Shown piece after piece: positions 24,351-37,989 of a DNA stretch of 64,000 bases. A program made the position numbers and the translations under genes. Each line of letters starts with the position of its first letter. Position 1 is the stretch's first letter. Source of the DNA: Mya arenaria (taxonomy: Eukaryota; Mollusca; Bivalvia; Myida; Myidae); NCBI RefSeq assembly GCF_026914265.1, contig NC_069130.1, positions 14,737,386 to 14,801,385 of the forward strand, in the 5' to 3' direction. The notes under the pieces were generated by a model. It was not told the origin of the DNA. It saw only the letters and a list, made by a program, of their open reading frames with translations, and ran no database searches.

Positions 24351-24929
24351 TATATTGTGGATTGAATGATGACCAATAACTCCGAGCAAGGTCACAATAC
24401 ATTTATTGTCATTAATAACTTACATTCATTTTCTATTCGACCCACAGTGTGATTACCTGAAGATGCCGTTTTGTTTGAATTAATTGAAACTAATGCTACA
24501 CCGGTTAATATACGAGTACCCAACATGTTCAATGATAAACAATGTATAATTGATACACACCAATATGAATACAATCGTTTTAATGTTCAGTTATTCTTTT
24601 TAGCAAATTTGTCATCATTTCTGCAATTACTTCTTACAAAAGAAAAAGGAAAATTGACTTTTTGGGCGATTTGTTGTTGTTGTTTGTCTATAAAACTTCA
24701 AGCATTGGTTACTTCACTTTATAAAACACACTAGAACTGTGTAGGAAAATCATAGTTGATAATATATTAGCTTTAAAAAAGCTAATACAACAAAACATCT
24801 GGTTTGTGATAAAAATATAGGTGCGGTCGCGGTCGTTGTTGAGCTGTTCGAAATACTATACATATTGTGACAAATACCCTATGAAATAAATTTTGTAATG
24901 TAAGTAATTGCGATTATTTCAAAAATGTT
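24351..24929. other. 3' flank of HSPA12 copy 1
   Basis: AT-rich, no feature recognised. A short A/T palindrome (TTAGCTTT...AAAGCTAA) lies near 24766-24785. Confidence 0.4.
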
Positions 24930-27567
24930 TTATTGGAAGCATTTAAAGGTCATGAAGGCATCTTTTCCAGTGGTCGTGTTCTGCATCTTAATAAGAAGTT
25001 CCGTATCCCCGAACATGAACGTAGTTTCTATAACCTGCTGTTGAAATGGAATATCGGTGCTGTTTTCAAGCTGAACAGTGCCTAGCAGTTCACATCCTGA
25101 GTCTGTTGTGTACTCCGGGTTCTGCTTTGTCGTCCTGTAGATGTGTGTGAGGGATATTTCACTGTTAGGAATACATCCCCTGGTCACCTGTTGGTCCACT
25201 TTCACCTCTTCGTTCACCGGCACGAACACATCGAAACAATTATCAACCTTCCACTTTCCCTGCATAAAAAGTTTCTTCTCCGCTGGATGTTTGTTTTTAT
25301 CAAATGTTCGTAATACTTCAGTCCCATACGTGTACTTCATAATCCTGGAGGAGACTATGGATGGGTTGTGTCCAAACTTCACGGCGCCTTTCAACACCGC
25401 GAGACCCGCGTCAGCAGGAACGATCACCCTCGCGCCGGGTATTTCCTTTCTCAATCTCTTCTGAACGTATGGGCTTTCGCTAAATCCGCCGACCAGAATA
25501 ACTGTTTGCACGCGTTTCATCTTTCGGTCTGATAAAAGCGACTTGATGTGCTGGATCAGCAGATCAATTGGACCTTTGAACCATGACTGGACAAGTGTCT
25601 CATCGATCTTCAGTTTGTCCTTACCCCTCGGTGCTATGGCATTTTTCTGAATGTCCATGGCTGCAATTCTCTCCTCTAGGGATTTTTCAGAATGTTTATT
25701 AGCAATGTCAAGCAACGAAACAGACAAACGAATGACAAAATTCTCTTTTTTATCGGTATTAAATGTTCGTTTTTTTAGTTCAAAATCACGAGTGATATCA
25801 AAATAATCGCTCATTTCCGTCTTTCGCAGGTCAATTAGAGCTTCCTCCCCATACAACTGATCCAACATTTTCATGTAGTTTTTATCCACAAAGATGCCTC
25901 CCCAAGGACCGCCACTAGCTTTGTGGATTTCCTTCAAAGTTCCGTCTGATTTTCTTTCGTGTACGGATATATCTGCTGTCCCCCCTGGAGTAAATCGTTT
26001 AAACATGTTATGGTTAAAAACCCACGATGACTTAGACTAAGTTCTCATTTATAAAATGTTTCATATACTTCCTATTACAGCCTAATTAACGCAAGTATAC
26101 TAAATATTAAAATTGCTGCTGTATCTACAAAATGTCTAACCTCCGAGATCGACGACCATATACTGCGACCCAGCAATGGCTACAGCGCCTTTCACGTCCG
26201 TACCCAACGTTTCACACCAAATTGAGGCGCACTCCGGTTCCAAGGCCAGCTTAAGGCGGTCTGGGTCTATTTTAGCCTTTGCAGAAGACAGTTGTATTAT
26301 TTCATTTGCATTGAAAATGGGTTTTGTTGAAAAATGTTATGGGAATTCAATTAGAAGCGTGCAATATACGTGAATATCGTTGTAGTTTAACTGCACGCTA
26401 CCTCAGCTTTCTTTCGTTTTAATACCCGGTTGAGGTCTCTAATGAAAACGCGTGTAATAATAGAACATGTAAAATACTAAGTTATCGATCGCAAAGCCTT
26501 CATTTAAGGTGTTTTCCAGGCTAGTAAATATATTGTTCTATGTTGCAATATTAAATCTAGATTAATAACCTTATTATGATACATACTATTCAATTATTCG
26601 AAAAAAAGAATTTGTATCTATGTAAAAGTATATGTCTCAGTGCATATCACAACTCAACAAAAAAGCCATTACGTACTGCAACGGCTGCATCTCTCATGAA
26701 CCTCTTGGCATTGTCATCCCAGATAGCCGGGACGGTCAACACGTACAGTATTTCAGTCTCTTTGATTCCTCTTTTTTGCGATGTAACCTCCTCCAGTAAG
26801 TGTTCTCTCAGGTATTTGATCGACATGACGAAAAGCGGAAAAGCCGCCATCTGTTTACCGGAAAAGTCCTCCACCGTAATGCGTTTCGTCAAGTGCTAAA
26901 AAAGATATTAATTTTACTTTTAAATAGTATACGATCTCCACAAAGACTTAAATGTTTAATTTTGCACTTTGAAATCAGAACGCGGTTGACGACATGTAAT
27001 GAAGTTTAACCCCCATGATTTCACTTACAGTTCCAAGGCGTTATAACCCCTACCTGAATGATAATGATATATTTTTATCTATAAAATATGTGGTTTGCTA
27101 TAGTGTGTCATCGTATGATTCTCGTTAAACACCTGCTAGACATTTCACCCTGTATCTCTAAACAAGAGTAGATATATATTCTTGTATACGAATCGTAGTG
27201 CCATTATTGATAGTGTTTGTTAGGTAAAACATGTTCTAGTCATATAAAAACGTACCTCATTGCTATGCAAAACCATTTTAAACCTCCGAAACAACCTCCA
27301 GCCCTCGTGTTTATCGTCGAAAGCCAGGCTTACGTACTTATTTTCAGCCTCGAATCCAAATGAATCGAATTTTCCTTTAGGGTTTAAAAGAACGGAGGTA
27401 GGTGTCTTTAATGACACCAGCTGGGAAGACCCACCGCTTGCATACCAGTTGTGGTTTGTCTGAATCTTGGTTGGATCGTCTCGGAAGGAGAAAGCATAGC
27501 CGCTATACGTGGTCCCAAAGTCGAAAGCAGCAACCATTAAGGTATTGCTTTGGGCATTTCTTGGCAT
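24930..27567 (-). CDS. HSPA12-like HSP70 family protein, copy 1 (intact, 573 aa)
   Basis: Four coding exons on minus: 27567-27256, 26895-26677, 26276-26141, 25984-24930. All splice sites are GT-AG and the product is 573 aa. HSPA12 proteins are divergent HSP70 relatives with an actin-fold ATPase domain. Visible motifs are phosphate-1 DFGTTYSGYAF (residues 16-26), connect-1 YVLTVPAIWDDNAKRF (155-170), phosphate-2 DLGGGTAD (220-227), the adenosine motif VILVGGFSES (385-394) and connect-2 PADAGLAVLKGAV (around 412-424). Length is close to that of the family (human HSPA12A/B about 680 aa, bivalve paralogues often shorter). There is no signal peptide, no C-terminal EEVD and it ends MTFKCFQ, so I infer a cytosolic protein. 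The TAA stop lies inside an AATAAA. A TCTTAG just upstream of the ATG matches acceptor-like sites in copies 2 and 3, hinting at a spliced leader exon. Confidence 0.93.
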
Positions 27568-27799
27568 GATTATTAGATCTGCTAAGACAAGAAAGGCATG
27601 TTAGAGTTAGAGCGTTCAAGTGGCAAAGATTTCCCCTCCTTGCCCAAGACTAGGCTAAACTAGAAAAGTAGCAAAATTCGGGGATTGGTGTATGCATATT
27701 ACTTTTGCAGTATTTTCAGCATTGTTGAAAACAGGAATCAATCAGTACAACATTTTGAAAAGAAATATATTTCAACCTGTTGATGTAACAAAATGCAGA
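27568..27799 (-). promoter_or_regulatory. 5' flank of HSPA12 copy 1
   Basis: About 230 bp lie between the ATG and a 45-bp tandem array. Part of it (TTCTTGTCTTAG just before the ATG) aligns with the acceptor-like leader sites of copies 2 and 3. I see no certain TATA box or complete heat-shock element. Confidence 0.35.
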
Positions 27800-28860
27800 A
27801 TAAATCCTGATGTAAACGTGTGAAGCGTAACTCATCACTGAGGTCAAAATGTGATATTCAGTATAAAAAGCAAAACTCAACACTAATGTCAATATGTGAT
27901 ATTAAGTGTAAAAAGCAAAACTCAACACTGTTGTCAAAGTGTGATATTTAGTGTTAAAGGAAATCGTAACACTGATATCAAAATGTGATATTCAGTGTAA
28001 AAAGAAAATCTCAACACTGATGACAAAGTGTGATATTCATTGTAAAAAGCGAAACTCAACACTGATGTCAAAGTGTGATATTGAGGGTAAAAAACAAAAC
28101 TCAACACTGGTGTCAAAGTGTGATTTTCAGTGTAAAAAGCGAAACACAACACTGATAATAAATTTGTTATTTAGTGTAAAAAGCGGAACGCAACACTGAT
28201 GATAAAGTGTTATATTTAGGGTTAAAAGCAAAACGCTGATATAAAGTGTGATAATTAGTGTAAAAAGCAAATCGCAACACTGATGTCAAAGTGTGATGTT
28301 AAGTAAAAATGCAGCACTCTACACTGATGACAAACTGTGATATTAAGTGTAAAAAGCGAAACTCAATACTGATGTCAAAGTGTGATATTAAGGGTAAAAA
28401 GCAAGAACTTAACACTGATGTCAAAGTGTGATATTCAGTGTAAAAAGCAAGAACTCAACACTGATGTCAAAGTATGATATTTAGTGTAAAAGGCGAAGCT
28501 CAACACGGATGTCAAAGTGTGCTATTAAGTATAAAAAGCAAGAACCCAACACTGATGACAGAATGTGATATGTAGTGTAGAAAGCAAGATGTCAACAGTG
28601 ATGTTAAAGGGTGATATTCAGTGTATATTACAAGAGCTCAACACTGATGTCAAAGTGTGATATTTAGTGTAAAATGCGAAACTCAATAGTGAGGTTAAAA
28701 CGAGAGATTTGTGTGTTGAAAGCGTAACTCAACACCAATGTGGAATCGTGATAAGGGAACTTAACAATGATGTAAAGATGAGACATTTCATGTTGGAAAA
28801 GTAACTCAACACTGGTGTAAAAATGTATTAATTGGTGTTAAAAGTGTAACTCTTCGTGAT
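27800..28860. repeat. 45-bp tandem array upstream of HSPA12 copy 1
   Basis: More than 20 imperfect copies of CACTGATGTCAAAGTGTGAT, ATTCAGTGTAAAAAGC and GAAACTCAA. Order decays past about 28700. The 45-bp period keeps frames open over short spans, which I do not call as genes. Confidence 0.95.
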
Positions 28861-30690
28861 TCGAGTAGTACATTGTCTACAGTGAACAGTTATTGTGATG
28901 ATTGAAACTCGCCCTTATGACGTAACCAGCTCTCCCGGGTCCTGATTAATACCTTATTTAATTCGTTGTTTGTGTGCAAACTTCAATGGACGAACATCAA
29001 ACTTAGGGGCAGACCTGCAAAAGATAGACCTCAATATGTTAAGGAAATTGAATTTATGTAAAACATAAATATATCAGTTCTGGCATATAGTAATCTTTAC
29101 GTGCAAGAACTTGTGCAGATATTTCATACGAATTCAATAACATTATATTGCAGGTATACGCTTTCAATAGTAAAATGCCACTTTATATCAATGTTCATAT
29201 CTAGTATCTCGTATTTCGAGAAAAACATGTAATTTCTTAGTATTTTACGTGGACAGAAGGTGTAAAGGAGCGAAACGATCAAATGTTATACTATTTTGTA
29301 ATTAAGATATGACCTAATCATAAGATATAAAATCCTAATAAGAAAATACCACTTTTTAGTTGTATCTATGATGACACTCGATTGAAAGATATGTCGCAGA
29401 CATTCCACAGACAAGTAAATCATAATTTTCCACTTATTTCAAGAGAATTCATTTCTTTGGACTTTATGAAGGAGATAAATCGCTAGAATGATTCAGAGCC
29501 AAAGCCGTAAAACCGGCAAACACCCATACGGCGAATCATACGCGGTAAGCCTCAAGCTATGGCAAATGCGCGAATCCTCTTGACAAGTAAGTACTTGTTA
29601 AGTAAAAGGTAAAATTGCAATTCTGATGAGAACCGATTTGTGTCTATCTCATATAATTTATTAAAATTGAGAGTATATGTCGGGGAACTTTTACGCCGTT
29701 TACAAAGTAAAACAAAGCGTAAATAACCGCAATAAAGTTATCTTTCAGATAAAACCATTCCACTGTTACCAAGAGGTAAGCAGATAAGAACATCGTGTGA
29801 TCTGTTATAGAGCCTTTTAAATTGGTTTTATTAGATAAGTGTACAGACCTCATGTTATATCAGAGCATATACCATTAATCTCTTAACCCCCCCCCCCCCC
29901 CTCAAAGCATACTTTGGTGACAATTTTGGTAAGTGGCATTGAAAAAAACCCGATGTTAAATGCTAAAATAACACTCGTCTATTCACGTTCACTCCGCGGT
30001 GCTCTTGTCCTAGTTATCATTTTGTTCCATATCTTACATATTTAAATCACACAGCGGATAAGTCACTTTTTGGTGTTTACTACTCAATGTCACGAAAATC
30101 GAAGACGCAAAACTGAATGCCTATCAAAGTCAGACTTAAGCAATTTACGTACAAAAAAGATACTTCTTTCTTGTTTTCTCGATGTAAAACATTTCGGAAT
30201 AGGAATTAAAACATCAGAGATATCAATATTTTAGGTTATCAATTACTAGGTTAGATTTAAAGATGAGGATATATTTTAAATGTGGGGAAATCATTTTGAA
30301 TTTGATAATTGTTATCCTTAAGTTTGATAATGTGCACTTCACATATTGATCATTGCACACAAACATCACTTGTTACTACTTCAACGATATCTTTAAACTA
30401 GTTTATTGCGTCCAAGATGTAGTTTTATCATTGTAGAAGGAACACTAAAAGTTAACATCTCAATTGTTCGTCATATCTACTTACGAGAAAAAGGTCATGA
30501 AATTCAAGATAACCCCTTTGAAACCTTCTTGTATATGTATATTTTCACAAAAACTTGGACCCATTCGTTTTCACAAAAACTTGGACCCATTCTTGTAACA
30601 GTTCATTAAAACACAATCATGTGTCATATTCCAACAGTACACCTGTGCGAACAGTAACCAACTGCGTCTGAAATGATTGAGCATGTGCGT
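28861..30690. other. No recognised feature; poly-C tract
   Basis: 1.8 kb of AT-rich spacer. A run of about 14 C residues lies near 29888-29901. No gene or RNA supported. Confidence 0.5.
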
Positions 30691-30697
30691 TATAAGT

Positions 30698-31765
30698 CCC
30701 TGTCACACCAAGCCACAATTTCACTGCGACTGCACGTCGTTGATAAATTTTTCAGAGCGCCGTGAGATCGCAGAAAAAACGATATTTTGCATGACGTTGG
30801 CGATGTCACGGTGGTCGCGAGACGACATTGGCGTTTCTATGAAGTTCCATGGCGTTCCTACGGAGTTCTATATGGCGATAGTCTGCGCTCTCATGGCGCT
30901 CGCACGGCGCGTCCACTGCGCGCATCGAGTTGTTCTCTTATGCGCACTGCATGTTCAGTGCGCTTTCACGGTGCTCACACTGCGCTGGCGGAGTGTTGTT
31001 TTGCACTACCTATAACAGCGATGTCTCAATCAGTTTCCAATTCCTCCAATTGCTTTCGGACAGATTAGACCACGCCCGAGGTGGAAAGGAGAAAAAGGCG
31101 GTGAAAGATAATTGCCTTCCGCAAACAGAAGCAAGTCGTCGTCTCTGGATGAGATTCACCGCGTCTGCACCATCCTGGATCAGCTGGACCTGCGTATAGG
31201 CAATCAGTAGCCCCACCTGCTGTTGCACATCACTCAAGGTGTTATGAATGTATAAAACTGTTTCGTTGGGTTGGTTCACTGTCATGCAAACGCCGATTGA
31301 CGCGGTAGAAACGCATTGGGAAATGCAATGGTCACCATGGCGCCTCCGTTCAATAGTTATGAGAGCGCAATAATAATAAAAAAACTATAGCTGTAGACGT
31401 AGACGCGCAGTAGAGACGCAGTTTCGTCATAAGTACGCCGTACGATCGCAGTGCAAGCGCCATCGATAACCATTGTGACCTCTGTGCACGCCAGCGGCGA
31501 TCCTGTATCGTTGTAGGAGACCGAGCTGCGCTGCTACGGCGACCTCTCGGCGATCCGTCTGCGACCTAATCAGAACGTCGAGCGACAGCGTTTGTTTTGC
31601 GCATGCTTTAAGTGCGCGCCGTAGCTCGTCGTCTTATACGATGCCGCCGCGTTCTCTGGCGACACCATTGCGTTGCCGCGGCGATGCTTGAGATTCCACT
31701 GCGCGCTGATCAGCGTTCTGGATTTTTCTTCGACGCCATGGGAACGCGGCCCCCGTGTGACAGGG
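30698..31765. mobile_element. GC-rich ~1.07-kb TIR element
   Basis: The left end CCCTGTCACAC is matched inversely by GTGTGACAGGG at the right end. The interior is much richer in CG and GCG words than its surroundings, which is what sets its boundaries off by eye. A 91-codon minus frame (31010-31285) contains QRRRLASVCGR but nothing I can assign, and other frames overlap it. It is a DNA transposon derivative of unidentified superfamily, or a MITE. Confidence 0.55.
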
Positions 31766-32371
31766 GTTTTACCAACTGAGCGAACTTTTCAACTTGTTTA
31801 TCTTACCCAACAATCTTTAAATTAACCATAACTTGCAATTTAAACCATCGGTAGTTATAGTTAATTTATAGCTATATTTTTTAATTAACATTAACATTCA
31901 AAACATAATAATTTCGAATAAAAATGTCAAACGCACCTGCAAAAGATCCTTTAGACAAAAGAAAATCTCCGGCGACAATATGACTAAGGACGATAACAAA
32001 CCAGGTGATCGGATATCGATCTCAAAAGAATAATGCAGCGAGGAATTTACTTCCTTTTCCCGTAAAATTCATATTATTTTACAAACCATATCTTTGAGCC
32101 GTATCAAACAAATACGGGGCTTTGGACAGTATTTTTACAAAATGAATAGTCATTAATATTTAATATTAATATTGTTTTTTTTCAAATTGCTTTAATTTAT
32201 TTCTTACATAGAATTGTAATTGACGAATTGACAGTCGATGACAATTTCTTACCCATGTTTGCATAACAACCAGGGATTTTGTCCCGACTTATTTGCTGCA
32301 TTCATAGTGTTAGTTTCAAGCAGCTCCATTGTTTTAAAATACACATAATAAATGATAATAAATAAATAATT
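31766..32371. other. No recognised feature
   Basis: AT-rich spacer with an ATTAATATTTAATATTAAT palindrome-like patch near 32153-32171. Confidence 0.45.
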
Positions 32372-32700
32372 ATAGTGTTTTAATATTCCAAAAAGAACGA
32401 AAAGGATGTCGAAAACAATGGTTCTTATGAAGGATACCGAATTTAATGTGAAAGAAAAGAGCATAAAACATGATATTTATATCTTATGAGACTATAGTAG
32501 ATCACAGTAAATCTTTGATCATTCACCATTCATTTAATATTTTTGTGCTTTCAGCTATTAAATACACGGTTACAATCTTGTTCTCAGTAATTAATTAATT
32601 AATGCAATATTAAGTAAGTAGTTAAAGGTTTATCAGTCAAAATATATGTTTATTATACATGTGTATGTGTTGATTTCGAATAAGAGTGTCACTTTAAAGG
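32372..32700 (+). mobile_element. MITE family A, copy 4 (left end missing)
   Basis: Starts inside the family consensus (GGATGTCGAAAACAATGGTT). It runs through TTAAATACACGGTTACAATC and ends AATAAGAGTGTCACTTTAAA. The left TIR is absent. Confidence 0.85.
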
Positions 32701-35700
32701 CACAAATGCTTTGATTATATGAGAAAATATGATTTTATCACCAATCATATAATATATTGCTATGGATGTTGGGGGAACTGTTATCAAAGCATTCTTAGAA
32801 AATATGTGTCAATATGCACTGTAAGTATTGTTCTTTACTTAACTTGGAACTGTAAGGCGTGCTTTTACAATTCACACTTTGAGTGTTCCCAAGGGACTTA
32901 AATCTTTTGTTATAAATATTACCGCGTCTGCAAAAGTTAGCCCCCTTGGGGTGTTTAATGTTTTGTTTACTTTAGAACTGAATTTAACCTGGTGATACGA
33001 TTAAAAAAAAACATTATTGAAAGCAATGATTACTTACATCAGAATTTGTTTACACGAGTATTTAAACTAGATAATTGCCTGCTTAACACTGAATGATTAA
33101 TGCCTTTTGGACGAAAATGATAAGAAAGCTTTTGGATATACTAAAAAGCACTTGTGTTTCATTCCATTTACTCGTTTTAAATCAGTTTATAAAATGCCCA
33201 ATTATGAAGATTTAATTTAAGTTTTAGATAGGGTATTGACATGTATAACACCGGTTTACCACCATACAGAAGCAATGCAACCTCGATCTTTACTATCACA
33301 CAGTATGTAGACCTAGAACATGAATTTTATTGCTGTTTTGTGTTTTTTCAGCCCTAGCTATTTTTCCTTCAAATGTTTTAAAAATATTTGTACAAACCAG
33401 AGAAAAGACAATAAACGGTTACAAAAGTATATGAATTCTTGTTACAGAAGTAACAGTAATTTTAGTAATTGTTTCCATATGTTTCCATATGGCTCGAGGG
33501 CAATGTAGGCCATTGGAACACTTTCGTGTTGCGCGGCAAAGGCAATGAATCTTAAAACGTTGATAAAATAGATATGTTAAATGGCATCCGAAATGCAACG
33601 GATTATGACCCTAGTAGTGTGTACGCGTTTATCTTACTGTTACTGATTAGTCATGTGACAGGCATTCAGTATAGAGGCAGTGATCCTGCTTTAAAACATT
33701 TATTGTATGTCCATGCAAGGTTGTTTGACAGGATAGAGTTACTTTTAATTAAGTATTCCTTTTTTATATAAATACATAATTTCTTTATAATGATTGGTTC
33801 CTTATTTGTTTACCTTCAAAACGCATTTAAAACGTTATTACAATCTCATTTAAACATTTGTGCTTGACCAAACTCGTCTTCTTTCGTGAAATCGAAACAT
33901 CACATATTGAGAATATCATGATGTTCAAAATAAAAAATATATATTGACGATATTTATAATCCCCAAAACAATTAAGTACTTTTACAGACAATTTCATTCA
34001 TTTTTTCATTAGCATTTAAATATGTTTCTTTAAAGTAGATCTGCGCTTAAACTCTGAGTTTGGTTTCCTTCTACATCTAATGAAACAATATATACACAAG
34101 TTCCATGTTTATGATTGCGGCACGTTTAGTGAGGCTCTAATAAACTATTCTTGTACATTAATCTGTTATTATTCCAATGGCTGTTTGCTGTGACCATTGA
34201 ATCATATTTTTTGTAAATGTCAATTATGTGAAACAGTGATTGGTGAACTACAGCTGATCCACGAGACTGTCTATGTTCCCTGTTACGGGGTCGGGCATTA
34301 ACTGTGTTGCACAATCCGTCTTTTAGGATGTAGTTTCTGCTATTCAATAAATATACATATTTTTTAACAGAAGAACAAAGTGCGTTCAAAATTGTTCTCT
34401 TCACTGTAGACTTAGTATATTACACAGTAGGAATGAAAGAATACTTGACACCCAACATATCCTAACATGTACCATTTGAAGTGCATACATTTTATAACAT
34501 GACACTCATCTTCAAATCATCCAAATTGAATATCAAAATTAAAAAACCCCCATAAATAAACCAATTCGGTTCTCTCTTGGAATCCTTTTATTTAGAACAT
34601 TTTAAATTAATAGTTTGTGGCTAGAATACCGAAATCACGCTTATGATTTTGTCACATAAAAGGGTATGTTGATATTTCTGGATTTAACATGGATTTAACA
34701 TGTGTACATGTGCCACATAGGTGTGGTCTCTAATATTTCCAAAACCATTAACATTTGCCACTTTTTACTTAACCAAACAAATCCAAACCCATGGCGGTAT
34801 AGTACTTTCTGTTCAAAGGTAACACAATTTCTTCTATTTAAAACATTAAATATACATCTCTTGGGTAACGCATTTGAGACATGTAGAATATATTTACATG
34901 TTGATCAATACATAAATGAAACCTGTCGCATTATCCTACGGCAACACAAACACTAGCATAATTATTTTCTTCAGGCTGTTTTTACTATATTGGTGTTGAA
35001 TTTTCTCATAAATATGAATTGTTTCAGTTCATTATAGTCCAGCTTCACAGCACAGACTTACACGATTTCTAAAATTTGACATTGTGTTTTAACCACGCTT
35101 CAACACCAATTAAGAAACAAAAACAAATTATAAATCACAGTGATTTATTTCTAAAAAAATGTACTGCAATTTACAGGAAAACAGCAAAAGTATTAACTAT
35201 CCTCAATATAGAGTTAACTTCCTCCCTGCAAACAAAACATGATATAATGAAGCATATAGTAAAATGGCTCATTACACTATAGCTGTTTGGTAAAAAGGGA
35301 TGATGAGTGCCTGCATTTTGCAACGATGCTTTCGATCCATCCAGTGTAAAAATATTATCTATTTTTGCGGTGCTTGAAGGTTTTGGGCCGATAATTTAAT
35401 TGTTCTCCATCATAATTTCATCCATGAAAAAAAGTGATTTTAACAAACTAGTACATGTGACCATCTGTTACCTAATTATCCGATTGATGCATTGTTTCTT
35501 TGTCACCCGCAGTTATAAAAAATAATAAACGATTTGCTTGGAGACAAAATACAATGTTTTGGATAAGTTTTTGTTTAAAACATGTATTCCATGGTTGGCA
35601 TTAAAATAAAGTCAAGTTTTGAACGATAATTTTTAAAATTTGAAGGAATTATGTTCTTTTGTAAGCTTAAAATTATGAACATCTTAAATTAATTAGTGAT

Positions 35701-35880
35701 GAAGACGATATATTTACGCGGTGTTAAACAGATGCTACATCGAATTTATTTCAACATTATATGTCATATGTTTATCCCAAATGAAGGGGGAGTAACATAC
35801 ATGTAAAACAGAACGAAAATGACAATTAGTACATAGGCGATGCCAACGATAGCGTAAAGAACAACAATTAAACAACTTAT
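32701..35880. other. No recognised feature
   Basis: 3.2 kb of AT-rich spacer. Short open frames (for example 34126-34404 minus and 35076-35282 plus) have no recognisable similarity or splice context. Confidence 0.5.
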
Positions 35881-35899
35881 GAGGCTTTGAGATACTTTG

Positions 35900-37205
35900 G
35901 TATTATCCGCGGTAACATAGACGGATACTGAATAGCTATTAATACTGTTGGCAGAATATTAATATACATGATAGTGAAAAGACATCAAACATGCCGAAGA
36001 GAAATTCGGCGGTGACAGCAGTTGCATGAACTACGACGATAGGTATTTCGGCGGAAAGAGCAGTGGAATTTAATATCACAATGAAGCAATGACGGACACG
36101 TGAGTTACTAGAAATACTAGAATCGAACTTAGACGGTTACGACAGTGCTATGAACATATGCCGATGGGAGTATCGATGAACGCGGTAGTGACATGACATA
36201 TGGCTAATGAAGCAACGATAAGATTTGACAGTCACATACATACAATGACGAGATCATTGTCAGGCATGACAGTGGCATGTAATACAAAGACATGGTAGCA
36301 AAATGAAATACAAAGCCGAGAACACTGACATACATGGCATCGAAATGAAATGCAAAGCCAAGAACACTGACAGAAATGGCATCGAAATGAAATACAAAGC
36401 CAAGAACACTGACAGACATGGCGGCGAAATGAATACTAAGCCAAGAACACTGACAGAAATGGCAGTGAAATGAAATACAAAGCCAAGAACACTGACAGAC
36501 ATGGCAGCGAAATAAAATACAAAGCCAAGAACACTGACACACATGGCAGCGAAATGAAATACAAAGCCATGAACACTGACAGACATGGCAGCGAAATGAA
36601 ATACAAAGCCAAGAACACTGACATACATGGCAGCGAAATGAAATACAAAGCCAAGAACACTGACATACATGGCGGCGAAATGAAATACTAACCCAAGAAC
36701 ACTGACATACATGGCAGTGAAATGAAATACCAAGCCAACAACACTGACAGACATGGCAGCGAAATAAAATACAAAGCCAAGAACACTGACAGACATGGCA
36801 GCGAAATGAAATACAAAGCCAAGAACACTGACAGACATTGCAGCGAAATGAAATACAATGCAAAAAACACTGACAGACAAGGCAGTGACATTGAATACAA
36901 TGCAAAGAACAATGACAGATTTGGTGTGACATGGAATACGATAACGATAGCACAAACATACATGGTAGTGAAATGGAATAAGATGACGAGATTACTGACA
37001 GTTATAGTAGTGACATGAACTGCGATGACGAGAGCACTGACATACATCGTAGTGATATGAAAGCACCGCCAGGCATGGAAGTGACATGGAATATGATGAC
37101 AATATTACCGCCTGACACTGCAGTGATACGAATTACGATAACGAGGACACCGCCAGATATAGCAGTGACTTGGAATACCATGAAACCGACAACTGACACT
37201 TATGC
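35900..37205. repeat. 42-bp satellite, ordered core 36290-36900 with decayed flanks
   Basis: The core has about 15 copies of AAATACAAAGCCAAGAACAC, TGACAGACATGGCAGC and GAAATG. Outward the unit decays into GACATGGAATACGATAACGA-like forms. As 42 is 14 codons, frames stay open on both strands, including a 251-codon Cys-rich frame on minus (36204-36959). Several equally long overlapping frames make real coding unlikely. More decayed units occur at about 37400-37520 and on the opposite strand at about 62630-62790. Confidence 0.92.
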
Positions 37206-37985
37206 AATTGAGAAGAGAGAATCAAAAAAGCCATTTTATTGTTCTGGTTACTTCTCAATTTTGCAGAATATATACTATTGTAAGCATTACTTGTTACATT
37301 AATTCACCGTTTATAAATTGTTTAATTTATAACTTTCAATGTTAATGATTGGTGTATTACTGTTTGGAATAAATAAACCAATGAATATGGCAATTAAATA
37401 AAACACGACATCGGAACCAACTGCGGACATTGCAGTGACTTGATATACAACATACAACAAAATTATTGACAGACATGACAGTGAGTTTTAATACAACCAC
37501 TTTGACCGACACAGCAGGAAAATCTGGGTCAAGCCACTGCAAACAAACAAACCTTTTTAAGGATGGTCATCAAATACGAAATCTTGACCTTTCGTGGGCA
37601 ATCGCGGATTAGTTTGACTTTTTATTTGATTGAGTACGAACGGACTAGGCTATTATATGCCCAAAATAAACATATATGTAGACATCCTTAGTTGAACAAA
37701 TAAATACATATATTGCTTTTATTCAGATTCCCAACATGGGACTCCGACATGAGACCAGTTTTACTTAGGTCACCGTGACACGTGAATGTTTAGCCGGCAC
37801 TTACAGAGATCGACAAAAAAGGATACATTTTTAACATTCTTTAATATTTTAATAATTAACACACAAATGAAAACGAACTTTTCGAGGTAAAAATACTTCA
37901 TTATATTGTCAAATTTAACAAGGTATAGAGAGATCGAGGATAAATATTTTATATGTCGTCCCTTGGCATCAATGCATAAATTACT
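37206..37985. other. Spacer with relic 42-bp units
   Basis: Weak 42-bp units (GACATTGCAGTGACTTGATA-like) lie at 37400-37520. The remainder is unrecognised. Confidence 0.4.
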
Positions 37986-37989
37986 ATGC

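Noticed and set aside
27800-28860. CRISPR-like array (regular repeats)
   Set aside because: The repeats are directly tandem with no unique spacers, they decay gradually, and the context is a eukaryotic genome.
31010-31285. Harbinger-type transposase N-terminus in the GC-rich element
   Set aside because: Only an Arg-rich patch suggests it; no catalytic or other diagnostic motif is visible.
36204-36959. 251-codon Cys-rich open frame on minus across the 42-bp array
   Set aside because: Unit length is a multiple of three, several overlapping frames on both strands are similarly long, and the frame has no flanking exon signals.
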